DNA of 64,000 nt from NCBI RefSeq assembly GCF_963576615.1, contig NW_027045327.1, forward strand, positions 62,001-126,000. Reading direction: 5' to 3'. A program made the position numbers and the translations under genes. The stretch's first letter is position 1. Each line of letters begins with the position of its first letter. This stretch comes from Watersipora subatra (Eukaryota > Bryozoa > Gymnolaemata > Cheilostomatida > Watersiporidae). Below, piece by piece: positions 42,801-54,286 of this stretch. Under the pieces are notes generated by a model that did not search any database, was not told where the DNA came from, and worked only from the letters and a program-made list of their open reading frames with translations.

Positions 42801-44080
42801 AGGATTCGTCTTACTTGTCCTGTCTCTACATCATCCCTTGAACCCAACTGATTCATTTATTTCAAACACCGAATATGTTGTAATCTATTCTAGTCAGTAT
42901 GTTTCATCCGCAGACGAGGTCAAGATCCCACAGTGTATCAGATAAAAAGTCAAGGCCACAAACGCTGAAAACTCACTTTTAGATATTATTTGAATCACAT
43001 AGGGCTCATAGGTACTCAGGCTTCTTGGACATGAAGAAATATAGAGAGGTTTTTTGTTTAGGTTTTGTGATGGCTCATGTTTTGCATATATGGTAGTTTT
43101 AACAAAAAAGCTCATGGATTAATAGTTAAAGTCAGATACTTTATGCAAAAGCCAATTGTGGGTAATCTTTTTGAGCCAGGTTTTACAGACCTTAGGCTGA
43201 GGTAGTACAGCACATGTTTAGTTGGTTCAGCCTCATAGGGTGATGCTATAAACAAAGCTGAAGAATATTCATGAATAGTACTAACCATCGATATCAAAAG
43301 CCATGGTCACAATAAATTCTTTAATTTTTACATCTGCATAAGTCTTAAAGCATTACAGTCAAGTTATTTCTACATCTCATTACGTCAAGTCTTACACTCT
43401 CACTATCAACTGGACTACCTAAATTTATTCCTGATTTATTTCTAAAAATAAATTCAAATTTCATTAACAGTTTTTAAAAGATTTGTGAGGATTGACCGTA
43501 TATCACTAGCTTCAAAAACTTGTGAATATTTACGCTGTGTGTAGCCATAACAGCAAACTTACTTTATAGCACCATCTGCAAAACACAGAGTTATCTTTCA
43601 ATCTTCCACCGAAACAAAAAAATCTTTAAAATTCTTCAAAAAATCTTGAAAAATCAATGAATGCAGCTGTCGCTTTTTACCCTTTCCATGTATACAACAC
43701 AGACAATTACTATCCGCAACATCTGGTCAACAGAATCAACACACGATAGTCAGAAAGCAAGTTAAAAATACCCCAGTGGCAAGTACACTTATGCAGACAC
43801 CTTGAAGTGGATAAACCTCAGTAGCAAACAGAAATGTGAGTAACAGCGCTAGACGTGTCCATCATTTATTTGAAAGAATGATACCATCAGTGGCTAATGA
43901 TAACAATAATAGCCCAAAAGTTCTGAAGGGATGTCACCAGTAGGGGATGAGAATGGCAGCAGGGGTAGTCGAGAGCAGCCATGGTCTATAACACTAGAGC
44001 GACAGCAACTAGTCGCCCCTAATTTTGCTCTTGTTTTTCTCTGAATGATTTAATAACTTTTGTCAATTTTAGCCTTGAAA
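42800..44080. other. AT-rich DNA, nothing recognised
   Basis: No support for the short ORFs present; no tandem repeats. Confidence 0.35.
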
Positions 44081-44084
44081 CATC

Positions 44085-44576
44085 CTGGAAGTCAGATCAC
44101 CTCCAACACCAACAACAATCACAAATGATGGAAAAATACTAATAATTTCTGAGAAAATTTACTAAATTTTTGTTCAAATTTATTTTTAAGTGGATTGTCA
44201 ACCAGCTGCTTTGTTTAAGTTTGAGTAGCTAAACTTATCCTTTAAAATTATATAGCAAAGAACTACCTTCAGTAGGGGCTGCGCAATCAAAAACTAGTCC
44301 TGGATGCAGCGCCCTTTTACATTTGAAGAAGATGGAAATTTGGGCACTCTATGGTGAAATCTTTGCGGATAGTCTTAAAGTAACTCCAGTTTTCAAAGCA
44401 GACATTGTTTTGAACATCAACTCTGAAATTTATTGGTGGTCTGGGACCTGCTAAAAGACGATTGGGGTTAAAAATAAACTTGCAAACTATTTTTAGTAAA
44501 CTTTATTAGAAAAGTATCGGTATTTCTTGTGATTTGTGATTGTTTTGATGTTTGAGGTGATCTGACTGCCAGTATA
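44085..44576. mobile_element. TIR element with CTGGCAGTCAGATCACCTC ends
   Basis: ATCCTGGAAGTCAGATCACC at 44089 and the reversed right end TACTGGCAGTCAGATCACCT pair, and pairing continues inward (CAACAATCACAAATGATGG and CAAAACAATCACAAATCAC), about 60 bp of TIR. About 490 bp, non-coding. Ends of the same family recur at 48450-48560, 57740-58020 and 58245-58340. Superfamily not assigned. Confidence 0.65.
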
Positions 44577-44699
44577 GTTTAGATTAAAATCAATAAAATC
44601 AGATAGTGAATATTATGCTCAGATCAAACAAATCTACGATTATGAGGTTTACAGTTGCATAGAAACCGGCGGAATGGAAACACATAAAGTTACAACTTA

Positions 44700-45440
44700 A
44701 ACTCATGGGATGAGTGAGTCTTTCACAATATCTGATAGGTTTATGTAATTTTCAAACTAGTTTACGAGGAAAGTTTTATTATTGAATACATAAATTTTAT
44801 TGAATATTAAAAACAATTAAACTTTTTCACTAGTTTTTCGAAGTTTCATTTAAATTTATTAAAATAAAGATTATTTTAATTGTTTCGGCTTTATAATTTA
44901 CATTGTGGCAGGCTCATTAAATAACTTTTTCAGATATTTGCAACAACTTCCAAAGTGATGTTTGGTATTTTATTAAATTCCTGAGACAAATAATTTTTGA
45001 GGAACTTTCTAAGGAGTTGTCTTTCTTCACGACCTCTAGTCGGTGAAGTATGACACGTAGTTCTGAATTGTTTGTCTAAAATAAAGAGCAAGAGATGATT
45101 AGTTCTACAATTGTATGTCTTTTTGGACTTCTCTAATCAATGTTGTTATCAAACAATATTCACAAAAACATAATTATGTTAATTTCTGCAGTAGACACAT
45201 AAAAGCGAGTCATGGTTTAAACTTTTCAAAAATCTTTTTTTGGTGGTAGAAGGCGACATTGATTGACGTTATTGACAGGTTTTTAATGCGGGGTTATGTA
45301 GAAGTTTAACTACAATACGCCTGCAGCTTCTAATTACAACATGAATACTTTAAGCAAAATTTAGATCCGAAACTTTTTAAAGCTTTTTTAGCAACTTTAA
45401 AATTTTTTCATATTACCTTTGTTTTTCGTGAAATATTGGT
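44700..45440 (+). repeat. Segmental duplication, mate of 35490-36240
   Basis: Collinear with 35490-36240 through CTTTATAATTTACATTGTGG and ACACATAAAAGCGAG. See that entry. Confidence 0.75.
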
Positions 45441-45880
45441 TTTTCCAATGTGTCTGTGAAATAATAATTTTATATTTATTACATCAATTTAAACTTGGTG
45501 GTTTGTCATCATGTACAGTCAAGAATGAATCTCCAGTATTCTCAGGCTTTAATCGAAACATTGTAATTAAGAAACAAGGAGTTGTCTACTCAACATAAAT
45601 TGTTGATCTGAGTTTTATTCCGTTTTTTTTTAACTCTTCAGGAGTATTATGTCAGCACTTTTCGTTCTGATCGTCGTAATTAGGCCTAATAATTTAAATT
45701 ATTGAGCTTCCACACACAGACAGAGAAGGGCTATTCAAAAACACTGTAGATAGAGTTTAGCCAAAAAATGGCTGGTAAAGCAAGTGAGGTAATTTCAACT
45801 AACTGTTACTTACTCATTTTCTCACCAAATAAACACTTGCAGTGGCTTAAAACCTCATCACTTTGTGCCGACTAAACCTT
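45440..45880. other. AT-rich DNA
   Basis: Nothing firm; an ATG plus donor at 45768-45790 was considered and rejected. Confidence 0.35.
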
Positions 45881-46325
45881 TGCACTCCCTGATTAGGCCC
45901 CACCCGTCCTCGGTAAATTCTCGACCCAAGATTAAGAGCATGTCGCGTCGAGACTACGTGATTTTTAAATGGCCCTGATCAGCCGCCATACAGATAAGTT
46001 GCCAGCAACAAGCACACAGGTAGATGATGAAATGCTGCAGGGTATGCTGTCTATTTCTTTGAGTACGATGGGTGACACCGCACGAGCCATAAATACCTAG
46101 CTCATGTATTGCCTTGATCACCTTACTGCAACTGGCACACCCCTAACATATCAATCAGTCTGGAATATTTCCTTCTCGGTTGACTCAGTAGGCAAATTCG
46201 GTACCTTTACTCCGTCTCTGTTAATACCAGGATCAACTTATTCCCTCTCGGCATTGTTGGCATTGGTCTCATCAGGTGTACAACCACCCTCTGCCAGGAG
46301 TGTTCTGCTTGCTGCCGGGCCTGCT
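45880..46325. pseudogene. GC-richer, coding-like island of unknown origin
   Basis: Composition is more balanced than around it. A plus frame reads TQVDDEMLQGMLSISLSTMG, DTARAI before a stop, and the following 74-codon ORF (46104-46328) is open. The minus frame of the second half also reads coding-like with three stops (NRDGVKVPNLPTESTEKEIF). This resembles a decayed gene or retroelement fragment, but I could not match any domain or choose a strand. Confidence 0.25.
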
Positions 46326-46400
46326 TAGGGTGGCTTAGTGGTAGCATCTCTAACTGTCAACCACTGAGTTGGTGGTTCAAGTCTTGTTTAAAGCGAATCT
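46326..46400 (+). repeat. tRNA-derived SINE head
   Basis: GGCTTAGTGGTAGCATC (A-box region), CTAACTGTCAACCACTGAG (anticodon stem-like) and GGTGGTTCAAGTCTTG (B box) have tRNA spacing. The downstream AAAAGGCTCTCAACAAGCC is not tRNA-like, so it is a SINE head rather than a functional tRNA. Confidence 0.65.
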
Positions 46401-46689
46401 GGCCTAAAAGGCTCTCAACAAGCCTTCAACCCCAATTGCTGGGTCTTTTGGTTCTACACCATAACTTGGAGGCCACGTGCACCCCATTGACAATGTGAGC
46501 ATGTTAAATATAGAACTCCTACACATCTGTTGGTGAACTCATAAAATATATCAGCGTTTATTTTTTATTAGGTGCATGCTGAATTGTCTTCTCTAGCATT
46601 TTTGTAAAGTTTTGTCTTTTTGCATTGCTCAGTCAATTATGAGTATTTTTCAAGTTGGATAAATTCCATAATTTGATAAATATGTAGTT

Positions 46690-47150
46690 TTTTTTATTCT
46701 AATACTAATTTTAGTCAAAAATAAAAATTCCATTTTGTTAGTTTATTTAAAGAAAGTAAATAGCTTCCTCAGGCAGCAAATTTTACACAGGCAGCACAAT
46801 TAGATATAATGAAATAATGGTCAAATCATGAAAAACTCTTGGTTATAATGTGCAAAAAGTTCAAAAAAAAATATAAAAGCATTGCCCTTGTCAGCTATTA
46901 ATGTCTTTCAACTCTAATACTAGCCTTGAGCTGAAGTCTAGCCCCAAATAACAACAATTGCTTCAGTAAGAATTAATTATTGTCGCTAAATACCAGTTAG
47001 TGCATAAATACACTTTGTAAGTAAAACCTATTTACATTTCCTTATCTGATTCAGAGTTAGCGAGCAGCAGAAATTAGTGAAATATATAAAACAGGAGACT
47101 AAATTATGCGCTATCGAGTTGCATTTGAAAACGAAATTATTCATATCGGA
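46690..47150 (+). repeat. Segmental duplication, copy without MITE
   Basis: Collinear with 49530-50270: GGTTATAATGTGCAAAA, CTAATACTAGCCTTGAGC, CCTATTTACATTTCCTT, TCTGATTCAGAGTTAGCG. The site TTGCTTCAGTAAGAATTAAT (46960-46979) corresponds to the MITE insertion point in the other copy. Confidence 0.85.
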
Positions 47151-47155
47151 AAGGG

Positions 47156-47276
47156 ATGTTCTTGTCAGAAGTTGTTTATCTAGTCTCCTATTCTACCTCT
47201 AAAAATTATTTTACATCAACAAATTCATACACAATATCAATAAATACAAGATGTTTTTCGACAACCTGCTGGAATT
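47156..47276. other. Short spacer between duplications
   Basis: Includes part of a 63-codon ORF that is not conserved in the mate at 50.3 kb; not called. Confidence 0.4.
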
Positions 47277-47730
47277 CCAGAATAATTGTACATTTAGTTA
47301 TTAGGCCTGCTGATGACTCGCAGCACACCAGACTCCAAAGGTACTAGTAATTATTAATATGGTAAGTGAATGATTGGGGTAGATGAGAGTATGACAGGTG
47401 GATATGCCAAATGTTGCTGGTTTGATTCCTGGACAAAGCAATCTGCTGCGCAGCCTCAAATTGTGACTTCAAAGGATGGCCACGGCTTTTATTATAGTAA
47501 AGGCTAATACGCTGGCAGTCCAGTGTACTATGACAGACAGTCAGATGTGTCGATAAACGCTAAAGAACAAGCGTGTCATAATTATTCCAAAATTCATAAG
47601 TGAATGTGATGGTGTGTAAACTAATCGTTGGAAGTTGAAATCCTGCGTCATGCAATCTTTTTTGCACTCTCTTTCTGTTGCACGAGACAGCCGAACAGAC
47701 ACACAACTTGTTATTGCAAAAAACAGCTAA
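47277..47730 (+). repeat. Duplicated segment with mate at 57113-57580
   Basis: Anchors: GCACACCAGACTCCAA, TATGACAGGTGGATATGCCA, CTGGCAGTCCAGTGT, GTTGGAAGTTGAAATCCTG and CACTCTCTTTCTGTTGCA. About 80 percent identical by eye over 450 bp. It includes a tRNA-like head at 47370-47445. Confidence 0.8.
47370..47445 (+). repeat. tRNA-like head inside the duplicated segment
   Basis: GGGGTAGATGAGAGTATGAC fits an A box, and TGCTGGTTTGATTCCTGG a B box. The duplicate at 57214-57270 keeps both (GGTTTGACTCTT at the B box). It was present before the duplication. Confidence 0.5.
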
Positions 47731-48440
47731 AATCTTAATTTTGTTTTTATTTCGGATTTTTCATTTTAATATTGCAAAAACGATCTTTTTTTTCTGCAAA
47801 CAGCCTATTTTTTGTTGCTAACATAGACCAATATATTGTATTTTACTATTGGAAAAAAATTAAACTAAAAAAGGCGATTAGCTAACCACAAATCAATTTA
47901 TAAAAACCGTTGGTGTGGCGACGTAATAGTCTGCCCAATAGCGTCAGTATCGCAAAATGACAAATTGTCGCTATGCTTGCAAAAGGGTTAATAAAACTGA
48001 TTCTAAACATCAACCATCAGATCATCATTTTCATTTACAAAGGAAAACATAATGACTATCAATGAAAGAAATATCATTCATTCTGAGTATATTGCTAAAG
48101 GGTTGCTAAGATGATGCAGTGCCAACTCTCTCTTTTCCCTTACGTTCCCGTCAGCAAGCACGCAGGTTTTAATGCAATCTGCATTAAAATGAAGACTGGA
48201 ATTTCGGTGCAACTTCTTGGTATTACTTTGGCTGAATAAAACCTTAATGAGCATGGGCCCTTTTACTGGCTTGACTTGACTGTGGAAACTCCCCCTAAAG
48301 GAGCAAATACACTGACAGTGCCCTATGGTCTGAAACCCCCGCCCCCCAAAACGTGATTTTGGGCCGAACCTAATGGGTCTTTTAGGGGGGAGTATCAGCC
48401 CTGGGATTTCAACCATGATCAAGTTTGATTGATTGCAATT
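47731..48440. other. AT-rich DNA with a GC-richer stretch
   Basis: A minus-strand ORF of 114 codons (48078-48422) covers a GC-richer stretch with runs of C (48330-48395). It has no ATG-context or splice support, and an Arg-Gly-Phe-Pro-rich reading; I keep it unassigned. Confidence 0.3.
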
Positions 48441-48444
48441 TTAC

Positions 48445-48560
48445 AACATTCTGACTGTCAGATCACCTCAAACATCAAAAACAATCGCAAATAATAGAAG
48501 TATACTGATATTTTTTCTGTCAAAATTTACTGAAATTGTGTAAAAGTTCATCGTTAAGAC
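48445..48560 (+). mobile_element. End of the CTGGCAGTCAGATCACC TIR family
   Basis: TCTGACTGTCAGATCACCTC then AAACATCAAAAACAATCGCA aligns with 44090-44140 and 58250-58300. A partner end on the right is not seen within 600 bp. Confidence 0.5.
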
Positions 48561-48830
48561 ATTCAGCACCAGAAACAAATATAGGCCAACACGTAGATGC
48601 GTTTGTGAATAATGCCGATCTTTCCTTCTGCTATCATGCATCTATAAAGAACCCACCCAATGCCATGCCGCTTCTTGTCAGAAAAACCCTACTTGAGCTG
48701 AGAACCTTCACTATAATACGACCTGTGTCTATTCAAAGCTACTGTTGCAGGATGGAAAAATCTTGGCATCGCGGAGGGTTTGATCCTGCAACATTCCGCT
48801 TTACCTGCACGCTACTACTGGTTAACGAAA
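48470..48830 (+). repeat. Duplicated segment with mate at 58290-59130
   Basis: Anchors: AAAAGTTCAT, GACATTCAGCACC, CTATCATGCA, CTATAA, AATGCCAT, then after the insertion in the mate GAGAAC, ACTATAATA, AAGCTACTGTTGCAG and GATCCTGCAACA. The mate carries a 519-bp element where this copy reads CCCTACTTGAGCTGAG (48688-48703). Confidence 0.85.
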
Positions 48831-48835
48831 CTCGA
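48765..48835 (-). repeat. tRNA-like head, minus strand
   Basis: On the minus strand AACCAGTAGTAGCGTGCAGG stands at the A-box position and TTGCAGGATCAAACCCTCC at the B box. The mate at 59080-59140 keeps the B box as CAGGATCGAATCCTCC. Confidence 0.5.
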
Positions 48836-48839
48836 ATGT

Positions 48840-49530
48840 ATGTTCATGTTTGATTAAACAAGTAATTATGAGGCACTTACTGTGGAGAGGTTCCTGGTTT
48901 TGGTACGTCTTTGGCAAAGTGTCTTATCTGTAATGGGTGCTGAGTTCTCTTAGAGAGGAGTAGAGTTTATCATCATCGGTTTTGCGCACAGGAAACAAGT
49001 CTATCATGCGGAGAGCTTTCAAATTCTTTATGTATTCAGAGGTACCTCGAAGTAACATGATTGTCTCCCATGCAAAGTTGGTTCCTAAAGTATTTGTTTA
49101 ATTCGTATGTTTTGAGTTGTTTATAAACATAAGCACTTGATACTGAAGTAGTTAATATTTAGGTTTTTGACAACTTTTAGATATGTTTTTATTCATAAAA
49201 AACGTTAATTTATTTGTCAGAATACAGAAACCCTTCAGAACTCCACTCTGTAATAAGTCAGCAGGATGGAACCAGCCTCAAAAACCAAATCGTTTAGCAA
49301 CTTGGCAGAAAGCATGGACCATATCGGGTGATGTTTGATTGAAATCTGCAAAAATGTGTGAAAATGCATAAGCTTATCACAGGCATCTCCTATGCACACC
49401 CACATGCCTGCGCACACACCCGAATGCACCCACATACAAAGCATAGTCACACACACAAGTCTAGATTTGAGTATTTCTAAAGTTGGGGATGATCCATAAT
49501 TTGATGAATTTGCTGTCTTTTATTCTCACA
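48840..49530. other. AT-rich DNA with a short CA-rich stretch
   Basis: CACACCCACATGCCTGCGCA and neighbours (49393-49455) form a short CA-rich purine-pyrimidine tract. No gene or element recognised. Confidence 0.4.
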
Positions 49531-50270
49531 CGAACTTTAAACTTTGATGTAAAAGTAAATAAGTCATTACATTAGTTTATTTGAATAAAGTAATTAGGTT
49601 ACACGGACAGCAAATTTCACAAAGGCAGCACATCTAGATAAATAACAATACTGGTCAAATCTAGTAAAACTCCTGGTTATAATGTGCAAAATATATAAAA
49701 ACAGTTCCCTAGTAGCTATCAATGTCTTCCACATCTAATACTAGCCTTGAGCAAGTCTAGACAAGATTAACAAAAAATGCTTCTGTAAAGCCTGGTTTCC
49801 ATAAATGCCACAAGCACCGGTGAAATGTGAACCAATGCGCCGGAAGTCAACGCAAGAGTTTAGTGCAGTTCAAGTTTTGCGAAAAGCTGCAAGCAAATCC
49901 TTCTCGAAATGCACTGTACAGGCGCAGGTCAGCATTATCAAAATGGCATGGCGAGCAAACATTTTACATGTGATTATTAGCGATGTAGCTTTATGCGAAC
50001 GGAAGCCGCCGAGCTTACTGTCGCATGTGTTTCGCTGCGCAAGATTACAGCTAAGGATTTGCAATTGATATGGGAACCAGGTTTGAGAATTAATTGTAGT
50101 CATGAAATACAATTTGTGCATAAACCCATCTTACAAGTACAACCTATTTACATTTCCTTGTCTGATTCAGAGTTAGCGGGCAGCAGAAGTAGAAAAATAG
50201 AAAAATATATAAAACATGAAACCAAATTATGGGCTATCCAGCTGCATTAGAAATTGAATTTATTCATATT
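49530..50270 (+). repeat. Segmental duplication, copy with MITE
   Basis: Mate of 46690-47150. Homology runs to 49787, is broken by the MITE, and resumes at 50084 (GAGAATTAATTG). Confidence 0.85.
49788..50083. mobile_element. AAGCCTGGTTCCCAT MITE, copy 4
   Basis: AAGCCTGGTTTCCATAAATG at the left, ATATGGGAACCAGGTT at the right, 296 bp. Its interior (CACCGG, GCGAACATTTTA-like) is more diverged than copies 1-3. The paralogue at 46960-46979 is unoccupied. Overlapping ORFs on both strands here are artefacts of the element. Confidence 0.85.
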
Positions 50271-50503
50271 GGAGAGGAATGTCCTTTCCACTGGTCCATG
50301 TCTCTAAGTACGCATTGAAGAGCTCATTGTCAGCAACCGTGGAGTTGTTCTTCCAGTCTCCAATTTTACCTGCAAAAATTACTTCACTTATGTAAGCAAA
50401 TTCTTTCACAATATCAGTAGAAACAATATAACAAGTATTCTTTAGTTGAGAAAAAGCTACCGCAATGGAAGCTAACTTCTCGTGCAAAGGGAACTGTCTA
50501 AAC

Positions 50504-50853
50504 CACATATGTCAAACTGTGAGCCACAACCGGCCCACCTTGTTCTCATATTTAGCCTGCAAGATTATTTTACATTATTGATATTCATGGTCCATGGATA
50601 TGAAGCGCTGACAACAATACTGCAAAAAACTACAGATCCCACAATGCACCGCTTCAGCTGCCTTGCCACATACTTGTCGCGTCCATTAAACCTAAAGTTT
50701 GTTTCAGATGATATTCCCATCTGTTTTTATTCATATTTACGTTTCAAAAAAATGTTGTTTTAGTGTGTTAAATAAACGTTTATTCTGTTCAGCCCGCGAC
50801 CTAGATTGTGTTTTGAATTTTGGCCTCTTGTAGAATTGTGTTTGACATCCCTC
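50504..50853. mobile_element. hAT-type non-autonomous element with 8-bp target duplication
   Basis: GTCTAAAC occurs exactly at 50496-50503 and 50854-50861. Inside, the left end CACATATGTCAAACTGTG and the reversed right end GAGGGATGTCAAACACAATT share ATGTCAAAC, with sub-terminal GGCCCACCTTG and AGCCCGCGACC, all standard for hAT MITEs (family end CAGGGATGTCAAAC). 350 bp; the 93-codon ORF in it is not transposase. It ends about 33 bp before the 39-bp minisatellite. Confidence 0.9.
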
Positions 50854-50886
50854 GTCTAAACTATTTACCAGACTTGAAGGAATCCT

Positions 50887-53800
50887 TCTGACTCCTACTA
50901 TAGGCTATATCATCCAATCTCAGTCTCTGACTCCTACTATAGGCTATATCATCCAATCTCAGTCTCTGACTCCTACTATAGGCTATATCATCCAATCTCA
51001 GTCTCTGACTCCTACTATAGGCTATATCATCCAATCTCAGTCTCTGACTCCTACTATAGGCTATATCATCCAATCTCAGTCTCTGACTCCTACTATAGGC
51101 TATATCATCCAATCTCAGTCTCTGACTCCTACTATAGGCTATATCATCCAATCTCAGTCTCTGACTCCTACTATAGGCTATATCATCCAATCTCAGTCTC
51201 TGACTCCTACTATAGGCTATATCATCCAATCTCAGTCTCTGACTCCTACTATATGCTATATCATCCAATCTCAGTCTCTGACTCCTACTATAGACTATAT
51301 CATCCAATCTCAGTCTCTGACTCCTACTATAGACTATATCATCCAATCTCAGACTCTGACTCCTACTATAGGCTATATCATCCAATCTCAGTCTCTGACT
51401 CCTACTATAGGCTATATCATCCAATCTCAGTCTCTGACTCCTACTATAGGCTATATCATCCAATCTCAGTCTCTGACTCCTACTATAGGCTATATCATCC
51501 AATCTCAGTCTCTGACTCCTACTATAGGCTATATCATCCAATCTCAGTCTCTGACTCCTACTATAGACTATATCATCCAATCTCAGTCTCTGACTCCTAC
51601 TATAGGCTATATCATCCAATCTCAGTCTCTGACTCCTACTATAGGCTACATCATCCAATCTCATTCTCTGACTCCTACTATAGGCTATATCATCCAATCT
51701 CAGTCTCTGACTCCTACTATAGGCTATATCATCCAATCTCAGTCTTTGACTCCTACTATAGGCTATATCATCCAATCTCAGTCTCTGACTCCTACTATAG
51801 GCTATATCATCCAATCTCAGTCTTTGACTCCTACTATAGGCTATATCATCCAATCTCAGTCTCTGACTCCTACTATAGGCTATATCATCCAATCTCAGTC
51901 TCTGACTCCTACTATAGGCTATATCATCCAATCTCAGTCTCTGACTCCTACTATAGGCTATATCATCCAATCTCAGTCTCTGACTCCTACTATAGGCTAT
52001 ATCATCCAATCTCAGTCTCTGACTCCTACTATAGGCTATATCATCCAATCTCAGTCTCTGACTCCTACTATAGGCTATATCATCCAATCTCAGTCTTTGA
52101 CTCCTACTATAGGCTATATCATCCAATCTCAGTCTCTGACTCCTACTATAGGCTATATCATCCAATCTCAGTCTCTGACTCCTACTATAGGCTATATCAT
52201 CCAATCTCAGTCTCTGACTCCTACTATAGGCTATATCATCCAATCTCAGTCTCTGACTCCTACTATAGGCTATATCATCCAATCTCAGTCTCTGACTCCT
52301 ACTATAGGCTATATCATCCAATCTCAGTCTCTGACTCCTACTATAGGCTATATCATCCAATCTCAGTCTCTGACTCCTACTATAGGCTATATCATCCAAT
52401 CTCAGTCTCTGACTCCTACTATAGGCTATATCATCCAATCTCAGTCTCTGACTCCTACTATAGGCTATATCATCCAATCTCAGTCTCTGACTCCTACTAT
52501 AGGCTATATCATCCAATCTCAGTCTCTGACTCCTACTATAGGCTATATCATCCAATCTCAGTCTCTGACTCCTACTATAGGCTATATCATCCAATCTCAG
52601 TCTCTGACTCCTACTATAGGCTATATCATCCAATCTCAGTCTCTGACTCCTACTATAGGCTATATCATCCAATCTCAGTCTCTGACTCCTACTATAGGCT
52701 ATATCATCCAATCTCAGTCTCTGACTCCTACTATAGGCTATATCATCCAATCTCAGTCTCTGACTCCTACTATAGGCTATATCATCCAATCTCAGTCTCT
52801 GACTCCTACTATAGGCTATATCATCCAATCTCAGTCTCTGACTCCTACTATAGGCTATATCATCCAATCTCAGTCTCTGACTCCTACTATAGGCTATATC
52901 ATCCAATCTCAGTCTCTGACTCCTACTATAGGCTATATCATCCAATCTCAGTCTCTGACTCCTACTATAGGCTATATCATCCAATCTCAGTCTCTGACTC
53001 CTACTATAGGCTATATCATCCAATCTCAGTCTCTGACTCCTACTATAGGCTATATCATCCAATCTCAGTCTCTGACTCCTACTATAGGCTATATCATCCA
53101 ATCTCAGTCTCTGACTCCTACTATAGGCTATATCATCCAATCTCAGTCTCTGACTCCTACTATAGGCTATATCATCCAATCTCAGTCTCTGACTCCTACT
53201 ATAGGCTATATCATCCAATCTCAGTCTCTGACTCCTACTATAGGCTATATCATCCAATCTCAGTCTCTGACTCCTACTATAGGCTATATCATCCAATCTC
53301 AGTCTCTGACTCCTACTATAGGCTATATCATCCAATCTCAGTCTCTGACTCCTACTATAGGCTATATCATCCAATCTCAGTCTCTGACTCCTACTATAGG
53401 CTATATCATCCAATCTCAGTCTCTGACTCCTACTATAGGCTATATCATCCAATCTCAGTCTCTGACTCCTACTATAGGCTATATCATCCAATCTCAGTCT
53501 CTGACTCCTACTATAGACTATATCATCCAATCTCAGTCTCTGACTCCTACTATAGGCTATATCATCCAATCTCAGTCTCTGACTCCTACTATAGGCTATA
53601 TCATCCAATCTCAGTCTCTGACTCCTACTATAGGCTATATCATCCAATCTCAGTCTCTGACTCCTACTATAGACTATATCATCCAATCTCAGTCTCTGAC
53701 TCCTACTATAGGCTATATCATCCAATCTCAGTCTCTGACTCCTACTATAGGCTATATCATCCAATCTCAGTCTCTGACTCCTACTATAGGCTATATCATC

Positions 53801-54286
53801 CAATCTCAGTCTCTGACTCCTACTATAGGCTATATCATCCAATCTCAGTCTCTGACTCCTACTATAGACTATATCATCCAATCTCAGTCTCTGACTCCTA
53901 CTATAGGCTATATCATCCAATCTCAGTCTCTGACTCCTACTATAGGCTATATCATCCAATCTCAGTCTCTAACTCCTACTATAGGCTATATCATCCAATC
54001 TCAGTCTCTGACTCCTACTATAGGCTATATCATCCAATCTCAGTCTCTGACTCCTACTATAGGCTATATCATCCAATCTCAGTCTCTGCATGACTCCTAC
54101 TATAGGCTATATCATCCAATCTCAGTCTCTGACTCCTACTATAGGCTATATCATCCAATCTCAGTCTCTGACTCCTACTATAGGCTATATCATCCAATCT
54201 CAGTCTCTGACTCCTACTATAGGCTATATCATCCAATCTCAGTCTCTGACTCCTACTATAGGCTATATCATCCAATCTCAGTCTTT
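50887..54286 (+). repeat. 39-bp minisatellite, about 87 near-identical units
   Basis: The unit is TCTGACTCCTACTATAGGCT plus ATATCATCCAATCTCAGTC (39 bp). Most units are identical; recurrent single changes are TATAGACTATAT (51294, 51333, 51567, 53514, 53670, 53865 and others) and TCTTTGACTCC (51750, 51828, 52101). A 4-bp insertion at 54089-54092 shifts phase. Because 39 is divisible by 3 and the unit has no stop in several frames, both strands show huge ORFs (up to 1032 codons, 13-residue repeat DDIAYSRSQRLRL or LTPTIGYIIQSQS). These are artefacts unless transcription is shown. Homogeneity implies recent expansion. Confidence 0.97.

Noticed and set aside
45768..45790. Short first exon MAGKASE with a GTAATT donor
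   Set aside because: Only seven codons, a moderate donor, and no promoter or partner exon; chance is likely.
46326..46400. Functional tRNA gene
   Set aside because: A and B boxes are present but the acceptor stem does not pair; a SINE head is more likely. The same holds for 40905, 48765, 55105 and 56885.
48078..48422. 114-codon minus-strand ORF
   Set aside because: No start context, splice sites or recognisable domain; C/G runs reduce stop codons locally.
50861..53959. A 1032-codon minus-strand ORF and 946/856-codon plus-strand ORFs
   Set aside because: All are readings of the 39-bp tandem repeat, open in several frames on both strands because the unit lacks stops and is a multiple of 3. 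No splice, promoter or flanking coding sequence supports a gene.
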